Shown here piece by piece: positions 21,947 to 33,065 of a stretch of DNA of 64,000 bases. Each line of letters begins with the position of its first letter. The first letter of the stretch is position 1. The DNA comes from Adiantum capillus-veneris (lineage: Eukaryota; Streptophyta; Polypodiopsida; Polypodiales; Pteridaceae): the NCBI GenBank assembly GCA_014529385.2, contig CM043944.1, positions 88,378,884-88,442,883 of the forward strand, given 5' to 3'. The position numbers and the translations under genes were made by a program. The notes beneath the pieces were generated by a model that ran no database searches, was not told where the DNA came from, and was given only the letters and a program-made list of their open reading frames with translations.

Positions 21947-22010
<64 letters not shown>

Positions 22011-22250
22011 AACATAAACAAAAATGCACACACACATACATAAACAAAGAATGCACACACACATTGAGAGAGGAAAAGAGAGAGAGAGCATGCATAAACA
22101 AAAAACGCACGCATTGAGAGAGGAAAAGAGAGAGAGAGAGAACATGCATAAACAAAAAATGCACACATTGAGAGAGGAAAAGAGAGAGAAAACATGCATA
22201 CGATCCAAAAAAACGCACACACATTGAGAGAGAAAGAGAGAGAAACTAAT
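21731..22250. repeat. Microsatellite block and about 55-bp tandem repeats
   Basis: CT (21731-21773), CA (21783-21818), CT/CA (21885-21940) and GA (21951-22006) runs are followed by about four imperfect copies of a unit containing CATTGAGAGAGGAAAAGAGA and CATGCATAAACAAAAAA. Confidence 0.9.
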
Positions 22251-22395
22251 ATAACATCGTAAGAAACTAATTAAAATTAAAAGACCTAAAGATCTAGCCG
22301 ATGAGGAGTTGAACTCAAGACCTATTATTCAAGAGGGAAATGGCATAATCAATCTATCATACTTGGCATGGGTGATAGAAAGGTTATACCATTTA

Positions 22396-23123
22396 TCTCT
22401 TTTTATTGGCACACACATCCACACACGCGCACACACACAAGAAGAAGAGAGTTATAACGTCGTAGGAAACTATCCTAAAAGACGTTAAAGATTAGGTTAG
22501 ATGTAGACTTACGTTAAATTAGATTTAGGTTTATTTAAGTTAAATTAGATTAGATTTAGGTTTATTTTTAATTAGATTTACGTTTATTTATGCTAGATTT
22601 AGATTTACGTTATATTAGATTAGATTTAGGTCTCCATAGACTGCGATGCCTGCATGAAGCGGGTGAAGAAAGCCCTCAATGGAATATAGGGTATTGCTGC
22701 CTTCACTCATGGTGGGCTCCGTCGATCCAAAAGTATTGGTGAAATGTCTTCAGAAGATAGGGAAGAAGGTGGATCTTCAGGGCGGCAAGAGTCACTACAT
22801 CCCCGACACAATGACCATCTAGACAACCTCTAGTCATTCAACAGCAACTTCAAAGTTAGTAACAAGAGCAAGAACGGTCTAAAGGGCCAATTGCTGTTGT
22901 CAGATGTGGATGGAGATGAGGCAGCGTCACCGCCGGAAGTTAACTCTCACATCTTTAGTGATGAGAATGCCAACTCTTGCCGAGTTATGTGAAAAATTAT
23001 GTGTTAAATCAGTTTTAAGGTTCTTATAATCCCTGTTAGTTTAGTTCTTTGTTTTTAATATAACATAATTTACGTTAGATTTAGATTTATGTTATATTAG
23101 ATTAGACTTAGGTTTATTTAGGT

Positions 23124-23195
<72 letters not shown>

Positions 23196-23330
23196 GAAGA
23201 AGAGAGTTTTAATGTCGTAGGAAACTATCCCAAAAGACGTTAAAGATTAGGTTAGATGTAGACTTACGTTAAATTAGATTTAGGTTTATTTTTAGTTAGA
23301 TTTACGCTTATTTACGTTAGATCGAGTCCA
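22396..23330. repeat. Direct duplication bracketing the captured HMA fragment
   Basis: The block from a CA run through AAGAAGAAGAGAGTT, GTCGTAGGAAACTATCC, AAAGACGTTAAAGATTAGG and TAGATTTAGGTTTATTT occurs at about 22396-22560 and again at about 23129-23310. The second CA run is much longer (23129-23193). Confidence 0.85.
22642..22822 (+). pseudogene. Captured heavy-metal-associated (HMA) domain fragment
   Basis: The frame from 22642 reads CDACMKRVKKALNGI, the CXXC metal-binding loop and first helix of an HMA domain, then a TAG. A second frame reads MVGSVDPKVLVKCLQ and KIGKKVDLQGGKSHY, matching the second half of the domain (vdp..vl..l.k.GKk.e), and ends at a TAG near 22820. HMA proteins of plants bind copper or other metals. 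The frameshift and stops show it is not functional here. It lies between the duplicated blocks of the CACTA element, consistent with capture of a host gene fragment. Confidence 0.65.
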
Positions 23331-23609
23331 CGCAAGAATTACTTACGGTTTAGGGTTTAGAGTTAGACGAACAGTGAAAAGATCTACTGTGAAAAGATGT
23401 TAAGATGCTGTGAAGTGCTACAGCTAGAGAAGAGGCAAAGGGGTTTTGTCCACTACATGCAGTATCATGTAGACGTGGGTCTGTAGATTTCTTGTACCCA
23501 CAAATATAGGTATTGACCAATAAAGACGAGATTATAACCCGGTGGTTCTGATCTCCGTGCACCTCTAGACCGAGGTGTGCGGGGATTGGACATGACTAGA
23601 GAATGTGAG

Positions 23610-23611
<2 letters not shown>

Positions 23612-23676
<65 letters not shown>
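23612..23676. repeat. GA microsatellite upstream of the transposase gene
   Basis: An uninterrupted GA run of about 65 bp ends about 65 bp before the TNP2 start codon. Confidence 0.95.
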
Positions 23677-23679
<3 letters not shown>

Positions 23680-23741
23680 GACGAAGAATTCCAATAGAAT
23701 ATTAAATTTGTTGTCCAGGTTATAAGATTTTTATCCTCATT

Positions 23742-26700
23742 ATGAGTAGTGACGAGGATGTGGGACCGTCCAACCGAAACACCTATCTCTCAACGAGGGT
23801 CTTATGTCCTTGTAATCAATGCAAGCATGATGTGCGACGGACAAGACGTGTTTCTTTGCAGCACATTCACGAATTTTGCGAGTTCGATCCATCTATTATA
23901 GATCGAGTTGTTGCCAATTATAACTCGTCGGACTCTGACGCTGGCCAACAAGCAGCAATCTTGCAACCCAATAGACGTGTTCGCAGGCGCTTTGGTCAAG
24001 CAGCATATGTGAGGCCACAAGATGTAGCCTCTGACAGCTCGGGGGATGATCATGCAGAGCACATTCCCAACGAGGCAATGTTTGAGCCCGAGATTGATGA
24101 AATGATCGAGACGATCACGGATTCAGAAAGGCTTATCTATGATGATATGAAAAGTGAAGCCGGTACGCCATTGTATAATGGAGCACGTATGTCTAGATTG
24201 AAAGCAGTCCTGGTTCTTCTCAACATGCAGGCAAAGTTTGGATGGAGTGACACTAGCGTCACAGCGCTTTTCAGGTGATCTATTACAATTAGTTTACTTT
24301 AATAAAACTCTAAATGTATAATGATCAGATAGATTTTTACACGACCGTATCGTATTTTTATGTTGTGTAGATTGCTTAAAGAGCACATACTACCAGCTGA
24401 CAATGTGATTCCAGATTCCCGAGATGAAGCAAGAAAGATTTTGCGAAACTTGGGGATGGATTACAATTCTATCCACGCTTGTCCTAATGACTGCATTCTT
24501 TTCAGAGGGGAATACATAGACATGGAGAAGTGTCCGAAATGTGATTCCGAAAGATATCGAGTAGATCTCCACGGGACAAAAATTCAACAAAAGGTTTTGC
24601 GACATTTTCCTCTGCTTCCTCGCATCAAGCATTTCTTCGAATGTAAGTCCATGGCCGCCCTAGCATCATGGCATGAGGAGAATAAATCTTCGGATGGTGT
24701 GCTACGAATTCCTGCAGATTGCGCAGGTTGGAAACATATAGATGGAACATGGTTGGATTTTTCCAGGGAAGCTCAAAATTTGCACTTAGGCCTGGCTATG
24801 GATGGCGTAAATCCATTTGGTCAAAGATCAACATCTTACAGTGTATGGCCCGTTGTCATCGTCAACTACAACATTCCCCCGTGGTTGACTACGAAGAAGG
24901 GGCACCTATGGCTAAGCTTGATTGTGCCAGGGCGATATAAAGTGGGGAATATGGATGTGTATCTTCGTCCACTATTGGAAGAGCTACAACAATTGTGGAT
25001 TGGCATAGAGGTGGTGGATATGAGCCGACACACAGGACGACGGAATGCTTTGATCAGAGGCATTCTAATGTGGACCATGCATGAGTATCCCGGGCTAACA
25101 GAATGCTCAGGTGATCTATTGACACTCCTCACTCAGACACTATAAATCTTGTTTTTTCCCATAGTTGATCTATTATCATGTGTATACATGCAGGGCTTCA
25201 AACAAGCGGATACAGAGCATGTGTCACATGTGGACCTAGACTGAATGCACGTAGGGTGCCCTCACTGAAGAAGCAAATCTACGAAGGTCATCAAGCGTAT
25301 CTTCCAGAGAATCATGTGTTATGCGACGGCTTTTTGGGAAGAGAGCCACCAAGGATGTCTACACAAGCATGGTTAGAGCAGAAGGAGATGTGCGATGACG
25401 GATTGCCTCCAGGGATGAAGAGACTATCTCTATGGTACGAGTTACCATACTGGCCCCGACTCATGATCAATCACTTGCTCGATCCAATGCACATATTCAA
25501 GAATGTGGGTAATCTACTATGGGACCATCTGACCGGCAAGAAAGATACTTTGGGAGCCAGAGTTGACCTTAGAAATGTGGATCGTATGGAGCAATATTGG
25601 CCACAAACAGCGTCTGATGGATCGATAAAACTCCCTAAAGCACCATGGATTTTCACAGGAGCCCAAGAACGCAAAGTAAAAGAGACCATTCGATCTTTGC
25701 GGACCCCCACTGGCGTAATGCACTCGCTCCGAACGTGTTTTACTAAAGAAGGAAAGCTTACCGGTTTGAAGTCACACGATTGGCATAAAATGTGTCAGGT
25801 ACGTTCATAGTGGACTTTAATATCATTGCATAAAATGTGGACTTTAATATCATTGCTGCACATACTTTACAGTTTATTTTACAGATTGCCATTGAGGGAT
25901 GTTTGTCTCTCGACATCCGTAACACAATCTACAAACTTGCAAAGCTGGTGCAATGGATCTCACAAAAGGAGATCAACGTAGACTCCATACCATTCGCCAA
26001 ACTAAATGCTGCGGAGCTTGTGTGCATGTTTGAGAAAAATTTTCCTACTACCATGCTAACCATTCAGGTGCATCTTCTTGTTCACATAGTTGATGAGGTG
26101 GAAATAGCTGGCACAGTTCATTCCAGATGGATGTTCTTCTTAGAACGTTTCATGAAAACGCTTAAGGGATATGTGCATCAAAAGGCACGTCCGGAGGGTA
26201 GCATGGCAGAAGGTTGGTTGGTATCAGAGTCCCTAGTGTACATTGGAGAGTGGCTAGACGGATTTAATAAAGCCCGGGACATGCTATGGCGAACCATAGA
26301 TGATGAGCGCATATCTGGGATTGTCATGTGCAATCTCGGTGTTGAGAAGAAGATGACGAAAGATCTAGAGGCTAAAATCAACCGATTTTGCATGCTTCAC
26401 AATCCAGTGATGCAAAAGTGGATTTCACAATATGAGGATGCAAAGCAAGAGCGACAAAGGGCACGAATCGAGTGGAGACGGGGAAGACGACCACCGATGC
26501 ACTATCCGACGGTTCTGAAGAGCCTACCAACCTTCATGAGCTTAAGATGGTTGCACAACCAATTGAAAAGCGCACAACAATGCGGTGACGAAGTGACTGA
26601 GGAAGAGTGGGAGTACTCTCGGGGTTGCGCGACCAAGGTAAGTTTGCAGTGTACAACTAGCAAGTGACTTTATTTACAAACGTTTGAACGGCCACTCATA

Positions 26701-27470
26701 ATCTTTGTTCGTTGTAGTATAAGTCATACACAGCAGCATGGTGTAAAGGTCGACATTTTAGGGTGGAACGAATCGACAAAAAGCGTTTTACTCAAGATTG
26801 TGGAATCATGGCAAAATTTGAACAGTCTAGTCGACGACGTTCCTCTGATGCAGATCCTGTGGTGGCGGAACTCACTTACTTCGGCACGCTGCAAGAGATT
26901 TTGAGGATCGATTACAGAGGATTTTTTGTCGACTTGTTCGACGTGCAATGGTTCAAGATAATCATGGAGGGTCGCAACGCTACTGTGCGTAGAGGAGAGT
27001 CTGGTTTTCTTGATGTGGATTCTACTAAGAAATGGACTGACCTAAGAGACACTTTCGTACTACCCGAGCATTGTGAACAAGTAAGTATGTAAATAGTTAA
27101 CATCCCCCTTTTACAAGTTATGTGCTTGAAAGCTCTCATGTAAGTTATGTGGCTCTGGCAGGTAATATTTCATCCTACAAAGTCTACATCAAACTGGTGG
27201 TACGTCATAGAGGTAGCCCCTCGTAGTGCAAGGACGTATGAAGGCTACCATGTGCCAATCACAACGGCATCAATGGAGGAGATCAGAGAAGATGCTCAAT
27301 CAGAAGCCGCTGCGGTGGTGCCAGACGAGCATCAAGATGCTACTACTCTATATGGGGTGCATGCAGAGGAGCTACAAAATGAAACAGAGGATATGTGTTT
27401 AAACGGAGAGCTCTATATAGATATAGGAAGTTATGCTGAGTTATGCGAGGATGAGAGAGAGATCTCTTAA
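23742..27470 (+). CDS. CACTA TNP2-type transposase, six exons, 1100 aa
   Basis: This is the transposase of the CACTA element, which recognises and cuts the element ends. Exons inferred from GT-AG sites with matching phase: 23742-24274, 24371-25110, 25194-25798, 25885-26637, 26718-27080, 27162-27470. Together they give 3303 nt with no internal stop. Exon 1 carries STRVLCPCNQCKHDVR, as in the transposase-associated N-terminal domain, and an acidic linker. Exons 2-3 hold the Transposase_21 core (LGLAMDGVNPFGQRSTSYS, PPGMKRLSLWYELPYW, LLDPMHIFKNV). Exon 4 carries a DUF4218-like region (VHLLVHIVDEVEIAGTVHS, then RWMFFLERFMKTLKGYVHQ). Exon 5 carries a DUF4216-like region (YRGFFVDLFDVQWFK). The 3' end is acidic. 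The start was chosen as the first ATG of an open exon before LCPC. It looks intact and potentially active. Confidence 0.9.
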
Positions 27471-27742
27471 AGCCACAAATATTGTATTTGAACAATTTTG
27501 CTCCGTGTTGTAAAAGCTCTGGCTCTCTAAGTACCTTCCATGGTGTATAACGCTCTTTTCTACTCGCGCTCACATCTTTTGATTGAAAATTCTGAGTTTT
27601 CGACTTGCCTCTTCTATCATTCAATTCATTGCATCATTGTATTTATATGCGTCATTACGTCATTGTATTTAATGGTCTTTGCGTCATTGTCTACTCTATT
27701 CATTCAATATTAAGTTTAAATATTCGTGTGTTTAATGCAGGT
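27471..27742. other. Spacer between the two CACTA genes
   Basis: AT-rich intergenic DNA of 272 bp. It presumably contains the transposase polyadenylation region and the second gene's promoter; no specific signal was assigned. Confidence 0.4.
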
Positions 27743-29052
27743 ATGGATGAAGAGGAGTTTCTTTCTTCTTTGTCACCGCAGCAGAGACAGTGGTACGTGG
27801 AGCGTCATCGCTCTGGCGCATCATCGTGCGTTCCTACTCCATCCGCATCTCCCTCTCTTTCGGAGCATTCGGCGCGCTCCGAAGCTTCGGCGTCGACGAG
27901 ACGAGCTTCACACTCGTCTAGACACCGGCGCTCTAGTGGTGGCGGTGGCGGTTGTTGTGGGGATTCCGCCACCGATGCCTCCACACCGCCTCGTGTTCGA
28001 CGAGGCTCTTTACCCTCCCCTTCTTTGCCCGCCCCCACACCAGCCACATCATCGCCATCTACGCTAGGTTTTGCACGGCTGACTGTTCCTAGCAGCTACA
28101 CACCTCTACCTACTCCGCCAGGAGCCACCCCACTCTACGCTCCTCGCTTCGGGGCCCAGACGCTGGTGGAGACACCTGACGTCCGTACCCCCATCGACAC
28201 GCCGCTAGAGACCCCTGTCGGGACACCCAGGTTCACGCGTCACCGGCCAGAGGGCTTGTCTTACTCCGTCGACTTCAGCGACGGCATCATCATGGATGAT
28301 GACGGCAAGAAGGTGATCTCGCGCATGGGTGGTCTTTGCTCTCAGCTGTTTAGACACTACATACTAAACAAATGGAGTGAAGTACCAAGTGATTTAAAAA
28401 ACAGAGTCATCAGCATACTTCATGATGAGTTTCCCGTTCCAACACGGGATCAGCGCTTCAATGAAGACCTGATGAAGATTCGAATGCGCGAATACTGCAA
28501 ACACAAGCGTTCCGAAGTGCAAAAAGCAATCAAGAATGGGTGGAACAGGCCAGATTGGCTGGCCAAAGAAGATTGGAAGAATGCGAAGAAAGCAGCGCGC
28601 GAGAATCCCGACAAGTGGAAGCAACAAAAGGATGCAGCCAGAGCGCGAGTAGAGGCAGGGAGCTCGCACCACTTAGGGAGCGGTGGATGGGCATCATTTG
28701 AGGCCGATTTTGTAAGTGTTTTCGCATTGCTCTTTATGTTCGATAGTTTAGGGTTTATAAGTTTTTTAATTCTAACATAATGAAATCTTTGTATGTTTTG
28801 ACAGTGGTCGATGACAGGACGTGATCCCACACCGTACGAGCGCGAGTACACAGGCAGGAAGGGCTTAAACGCCCTGATGGACATTCTCAGTTCTCGCGGC
28901 GGCATGGTTAGTATTAGGGTTTACTCTTTTCTATTTTTTGTATTGTTTTATAAATGTCGTTATATGTTTATACTTACTGAAAGCTGTCTTATTGTCTTTT
29001 TTTGCAGAATCCGACAGATACGCCGCTTGGACGCGATGAGACGTCTGACTAG
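27743..29052 (+). CDS. CACTA TNPA/Transposase_24-type protein, three exons, 371 aa
   Basis: The second gene of the CACTA element. Exons 27743-28711, 28805-28906 and 29008-29052 have GT-AG introns and add to 1116 nt, ending in TAG. The N-terminal 180 residues are low-complexity (Ser, Pro, Thr, Gly). The C-terminal half (ISRMGGLCSQLFRHYILNKW ... DWKNAKKAARENPDKWKQQK ... GSGGWASFEADF|WSMTGRDPTPYE) matches the layout of the plant Transposase_24 (Ptta/En/Spm) domain. By analogy with maize TNPA it would bind the subterminal repeats and bring the ends together. The ATG at 27743 lies two bases after a CAG, so a non-coding first exon is possible. Confidence 0.8.
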
Positions 29053-29412
29053 ACGACGTCAGTTTAGCCGTAGCTAGATAGCATTAGTTTAGGGTTTCTC
29101 ATAGCTTATGTATCATGAGACGGATTTTATACGTCTTTTTGAACCATGTATATTATTACATTTGTCACCGCAGTTCCTTTTGCCAATCAATTCTTTATGC
29201 CTATGATGTTGTACAATTGTCATTATTACATTTGCCAATCAGTTCATTTTGCCTATGATGTGTACAATTGTCAATTTTGCAAACAATGTGTCTTGTTGGT
29301 GACTATTTTGGGTCTATTATCTACCCTTGCACTTTTTTTAAAAAGTGAATCAAGTACAATATGGTTGATGGGTGGCAGGGCATTCAATGCCCTGTCACCA
29401 AAAAAAAAAATC

Positions 29413-29632
29413 TCTCGGGCGTCGCTATAACCGTCGCTATTTATGGCTCTGTAGCGTCGCTATGAGCGTCGCTATGAGCGTCGCTATAGTCTTCTGTGTA
29501 AACGTCGCTATAACCGTCGCTATGACCGTCGCTATATAGAGACGCTCATAGCGACGCTCTCATAGCGACGGTTTTAGCGACGCCGGGGGTTATAAAAACC
29601 CAGTGTATTTCCGTCGCTAACAGCGTCACAAG
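29413..29632. promoter_or_regulatory. 3' subterminal repeats of the CACTA element
   Basis: About a dozen copies of GCGTCGCTAT / CCGTCGCTAT in both orientations, for example CGTCGCTATGAGCGTCGCT and AGCGACGCTCTCATAGCGAC. They end about 20 bp before the terminal inverted repeat and are the same motif as at the 5' end. Confidence 0.85.
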
Positions 29633-30039
29633 AGCACACAACCTCTTGTAGTGGCCAAGAGTGTTGGTATAGGCTCTCCACTTCTCAAAACACTTGGAGA
29701 AGAAGATAGAGCTCTTGCACTTTGCACTCCACACAATGAGAGAATGTGTGTGTGTGTGTGTGTGTGTGTGTGTTGGAGAGTATACCCCCCTCTCATGCTT
29801 GGCCCACCTCTCTCTCTCTCTCTCTCTCATTATTTAATTATTTCATTTGGACATGTGTCCTCTTTTTCCTCTTTGAGAGAAATAACTTAATTATTTATTT
29901 TTATGTATCTAAATTCTCATTGGACCTCTTTAAAACCTATCCAATAGCATTCAAGCACATCATGAGAGCCACATGTGGAGGATTATTTGAACATATATCT
30001 TTTATGCTTATTAAGTCATTTGGTTTAAATTGAATACTT

Positions 30040-30689
30040 CAAGCACTTAGTCAATAAAGCATGAAAACGTTGGTGACTCTTTAGAGTTTATCTTTGAAGT
30101 GAACACTTCAAGAACCTTAGTCATTTAAGCATGTGAGAAGCACCTCAAGATTTTGGGCAAGGTTCTCTAACACTTAGCAAGCCGACAAGCACCTCATGCT
30201 TGGATAGGATTCCCACCTCAAGGTCAGCCCTAGCTTGCCTAAGATCAAAGAACTCTTTAACACTAACTTTTGGAGGTCTTTAATGAAAATAACCCTAAGG
30301 TATTTACGCTCCATTAGGTAGCATTTCACTTTAATAGACCGTCTGTCATTTGGACCCCTTTAACCTTGGCCACGTGTTGAGATAGATCCATAAGCACATG
30401 TCTATATTTCTAACCCTTGTTTGTGTTTATTCTCCCACATTAGTCAATCAAGAATGAAAAAGTTGATGCCTCTTGAGAGTTTATCTTTGAATTGAACACT
30501 CCAAGAAGCTTAGTCATTTAAGCATGTGAGAAGCACGTCAAGCTTGTGGGCACACGTAGCAAGCCCACAAGCACCTCATGCTTGGGTAGGATTCCCACCT
30601 CAAGGTTAGTCCTAGCTTGCCTAAGATCAAAGGAATTTTTAACACTAACTTTTGGAGGTCTTTAATGAAGATAACCCTAAGGTATTCAA
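30040..30689. repeat. Tandem duplication inside the left LTR
   Basis: The block CATTTAAGCATGTGAGAAGC ... AACACTAACTTTTGGAGGTC occurs twice, about 400 bp apart (first from about 30047, second from about 30444). The right LTR has only one copy, so the duplication arose after or during insertion of A. Confidence 0.8.
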
Positions 30690-32009
30690 CACTGGGTTGG
30701 TAATGGGACACTTTTATGTTCTGTTAAGTGACCATTTTCCTTGAATTATGTCAAGAGTTTCAAAATGGATTTTGAGGTGCTATCTGTCTAGAAAGTTGTC
30801 TCATGAGCTGAAAAAAAACTCGACATTTTTTTGGAATATCAATTACAGCTTTAACCTTGTCCTTGCACAACATTTCACAACCTAAACTGTGTGAAAAAAC
30901 GGGTCCTGTTTTTGGCTTTTTTCAACTTTTTGCAACTATACCACTCTAGAATTCATGTTTGTGAGGTCTACAATGCTAGAGAACTATCTTTAGTAGTCCT
31001 CAACATGTCCTGATGCTTCTAGGGAGAAATAAATGTTAAAGTTGTAAGTTATGACCAAATTACAGAAATTGTCAAATCCTGCTTTTTAGCCAATTTTAGC
31101 TCTTCTATGATTTTTTTGGTGGCTTTCATGATATCCAAATGTAGTTTTTATTTTCTATGTCGCATATTGTAACATAAAGCTAATATTCCTTGAGTTTTGG
31201 GGCACCTAATACCCTATTTTGCATAGTAGACAACAATGGTTGATTTTTTCAATTATGGAAGAAAACGAAACATTCTAGTATATCAAATATAGCTTTTTCA
31301 ATATTGTTAGTTTCTTGTGACAACTACGTGCATTTTGTAGGTAGTAACCATATCTAGTCATAAGGATCGAATTTGGCTAGATATTGATTAGTTCTATGGG
31401 ATTCTACAACTCATAATGTTGAACCCAGTTTTTTCATGTTTGCTGTATTTAGCACTTCATCTTTGTCCCCAAGATTCCCCTTGGTAAGAGATGTATTATT
31501 CTTTTGACATGCTCCATGGCTCCTTATGAACCAAAAGGACAATAGGGAACTAAGAAAACATGCATATATTATTTGTATTGAGCGTGGCTATAGAAACTTT
31601 GATGATAGGTTTGTAGAATGGTAAAAATTCAACATTTTTGTACCTATTTCTTTTGGCAAAACAAAAAATAGTGAGTGAGAAGCAATCATATGTTCTGATC
31701 ACCAACCCATTGAACTTAACTAGGGAATTTATCTCAAGTTCTACAAAAATCCCTAATCTTATTTTTATGCAACAAAACATAAGAAATGACTGTTTTGATG
31801 AAAATGTATTGGTCCATCAACTTTGGAGGCTTGGTGTGACCAAAAGATGAGAAATTTTACAAGTTTCTTATTTTTTACATGTGTAGTAGGCCTTGAACTA
31901 TTACCTCATGAAAGGATTTTACAAATGAGTGGATCTACTATGGTTTTGGAGGTTTTTTTCAAAACCATGAAAGGACACTTTTATGTCCTGTTAGGTTACC
32001 AACCTAGTG
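30690..32009. mobile_element. 1.32 kb non-autonomous element with CACTG ends
   Basis: The left end, CACTGGGTTGGTAA (30690), is inverted at the right end as TTACCAACCTAGTG (to 32009). The next 30 bp contain GGACACTTTTATGT in the same orientation near both ends. It is absent from the equivalent place in the right LTR and from the first copy of the LTR's own duplication. Flanking TCAA (left) and TTAA (right) could be a degraded duplication. There is no coding region; superfamily assignment is tentative (CACTA-like by its first four bases). Confidence 0.65.
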
Positions 32010-32479
32010 TTAAGCTCCATTAGGTAGCATTGCTCTTTAACAGACCATCTCTTGTTTGGACCCCTTTAACCTTGGCCTTTGAGTTGAGACATATCCATAA
32101 GCACGTGTCTATATTATAACCCTTTTTCTCGTTTATTCTCCCACATTAAATGATCAGTTTAATGGGAGAAAATCATTTGGGTTGGTTAGATATTATATTT
32201 TATGACATTACCTCTCTCTTGAAATCATAGTCGTCCTCGACTATGAGGTAGAAGAGATAAAGTATTAGTCATAAGTCTACGTTTTTTAGCGGGTAGAGGA
32301 TCCCTTTTCACTTTGCAACATCATTCCAAAATGGATGACTAGTCCATTTGGTGCTTCGGAGACGTAGCTGCCACAAGCATGCCTGCTCTTTAGTCCATAT
32401 CATACTCCCAAAGTAGAGTGACAAATTCTACTTGGTGTTTGAGTGACGTCATCATCACAAACATGATTCTAAGCATGCA

Positions 32480-32767
32480 TACTATTTAAATTTGTGCATC
32501 TTCAAAAGGATAGTTTTTGAACTTAATACCATACCATGGATAATATTACCATTCCATAGTACCTTGTCTTCATGCCGAAGGATAGCTTTGGGTTGTAGCG
32601 CCTCTTCTTGGTCTTTGATTTCTGGAGGGTCTTCAATAATCGGTTCTCTTGGTGGCTCTCCTTTGTAGGGCTTAAGTGTCTCACATGAAAAGCATTGTGT
32701 ATGAGCCAATGGTTGGGAAACTTGAGTTGATAACCCGTGTCATTGATTGGCTTCAAGATTTGAAAAG
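32480..32767 (-). pseudogene. Ty3 element A: integrase C-terminal end with chromodomain-like tail
   Basis: In shifting frames the minus strand reads ILKPINDTGYQLKFPNHW, HNAFHVRHLSP, then CLKPYKGEPPREPIIEDPP and PKAILRHEDKVLWNG. This is the usual end of a chromovirus integrase: the barrel ending in FHVS.LKP..., then a short chromodomain-like segment around the Ile-Leu. It directly continues the integrase fragment at 37885-38793; the copia element C lies between. Confidence 0.8.
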
Positions 32768-32994
32768 TGTTGGAATTAGGGTTGCAGAGAAACACACATA
32801 GCTTGGAGAAGACGAAGGAAGCTCAAAGAACACAATGGAGAGTGTGTTACTTAGTGTGCAATGGAAAGATAGATAGCCCTAGAGTGATGGGGGTATATAA
32901 AATGCTCGGGGGGAAAAATCTCCTAAAGAGGGAAAAAATGCCCCGGCGGTCCTAGTGTGTTTACACACATCACTACCACATGTATATGGTAACA
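32768..32994 (-). repeat. 3' LTR of copia element C
   Basis: TG...CA ends. The adjoining AATCCCCCTGGAGT at 32995-33008 is the polypurine tract read on the other strand. Confidence 0.95.
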
Positions 32995-33065
32995 AATCCC
33001 CCTGGAGTGCTGCGGAGAATGAGAGCTGGAACATGAGTAAAGGGAAGTGCCATGCCATGAGGACA

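Larger units (their letters stand above)
21520..29653 (+). mobile_element. Complete CACTA (En/Spm) transposon, 8134 bp
   Basis: The left end is CACTACAAGAGGCT (21520) and the right end is its inverse ACCTCTTGTAGTG (to 29653). A GCC duplication flanks both sides (21517-21519, 29654-29656). The uninterrupted target, CATTCCATAGCCAAGAGTG, survives in the right LTR of element A at about 54060-54078. The interior has subterminal GTCGCT-type repeats at both ends, microsatellites, a captured HMA-domain fragment, a six-exon TNP2-type gene and a three-exon TNPA-type gene, both open after splicing. This is the standard organisation of an autonomous CACTA element. Confidence 0.95.
29657..32207 (-). repeat. 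Left (3') LTR of Ty3 element A, second segment
   Basis: This resumes the LTR exactly after the CACTA duplication (AAGAGTGTTGGTATAGGCTC) and matches 54071-54896. It ends TTTTATGACA at 32207, followed by TTACCTCTCTCTT, which on the minus strand is a polypurine tract. It is longer than the right LTR because of an internal tandem duplication and a 1.3 kb inserted element. Confidence 0.9.

Noticed and set aside
21590-22224. Long open frames of 100-210 codons on both strands
   Set aside because: They are translations of CT, CA and GA runs (Ser-Leu, His-Thr, Arg-Glu repeats), not genes.
22290-22350. tRNA-like segment in the CACTA element
   Set aside because: The minus strand GGTCTTGAGTTCAACTCC resembles a B box; no foldable tRNA body was found.
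22500-22640. Interstitial telomere repeat
   Set aside because: TTTAGGTTTA-like text recurs, but the plant telomere unit TTTAGGG is not tandemly present; it is AT-rich degenerate sequence.
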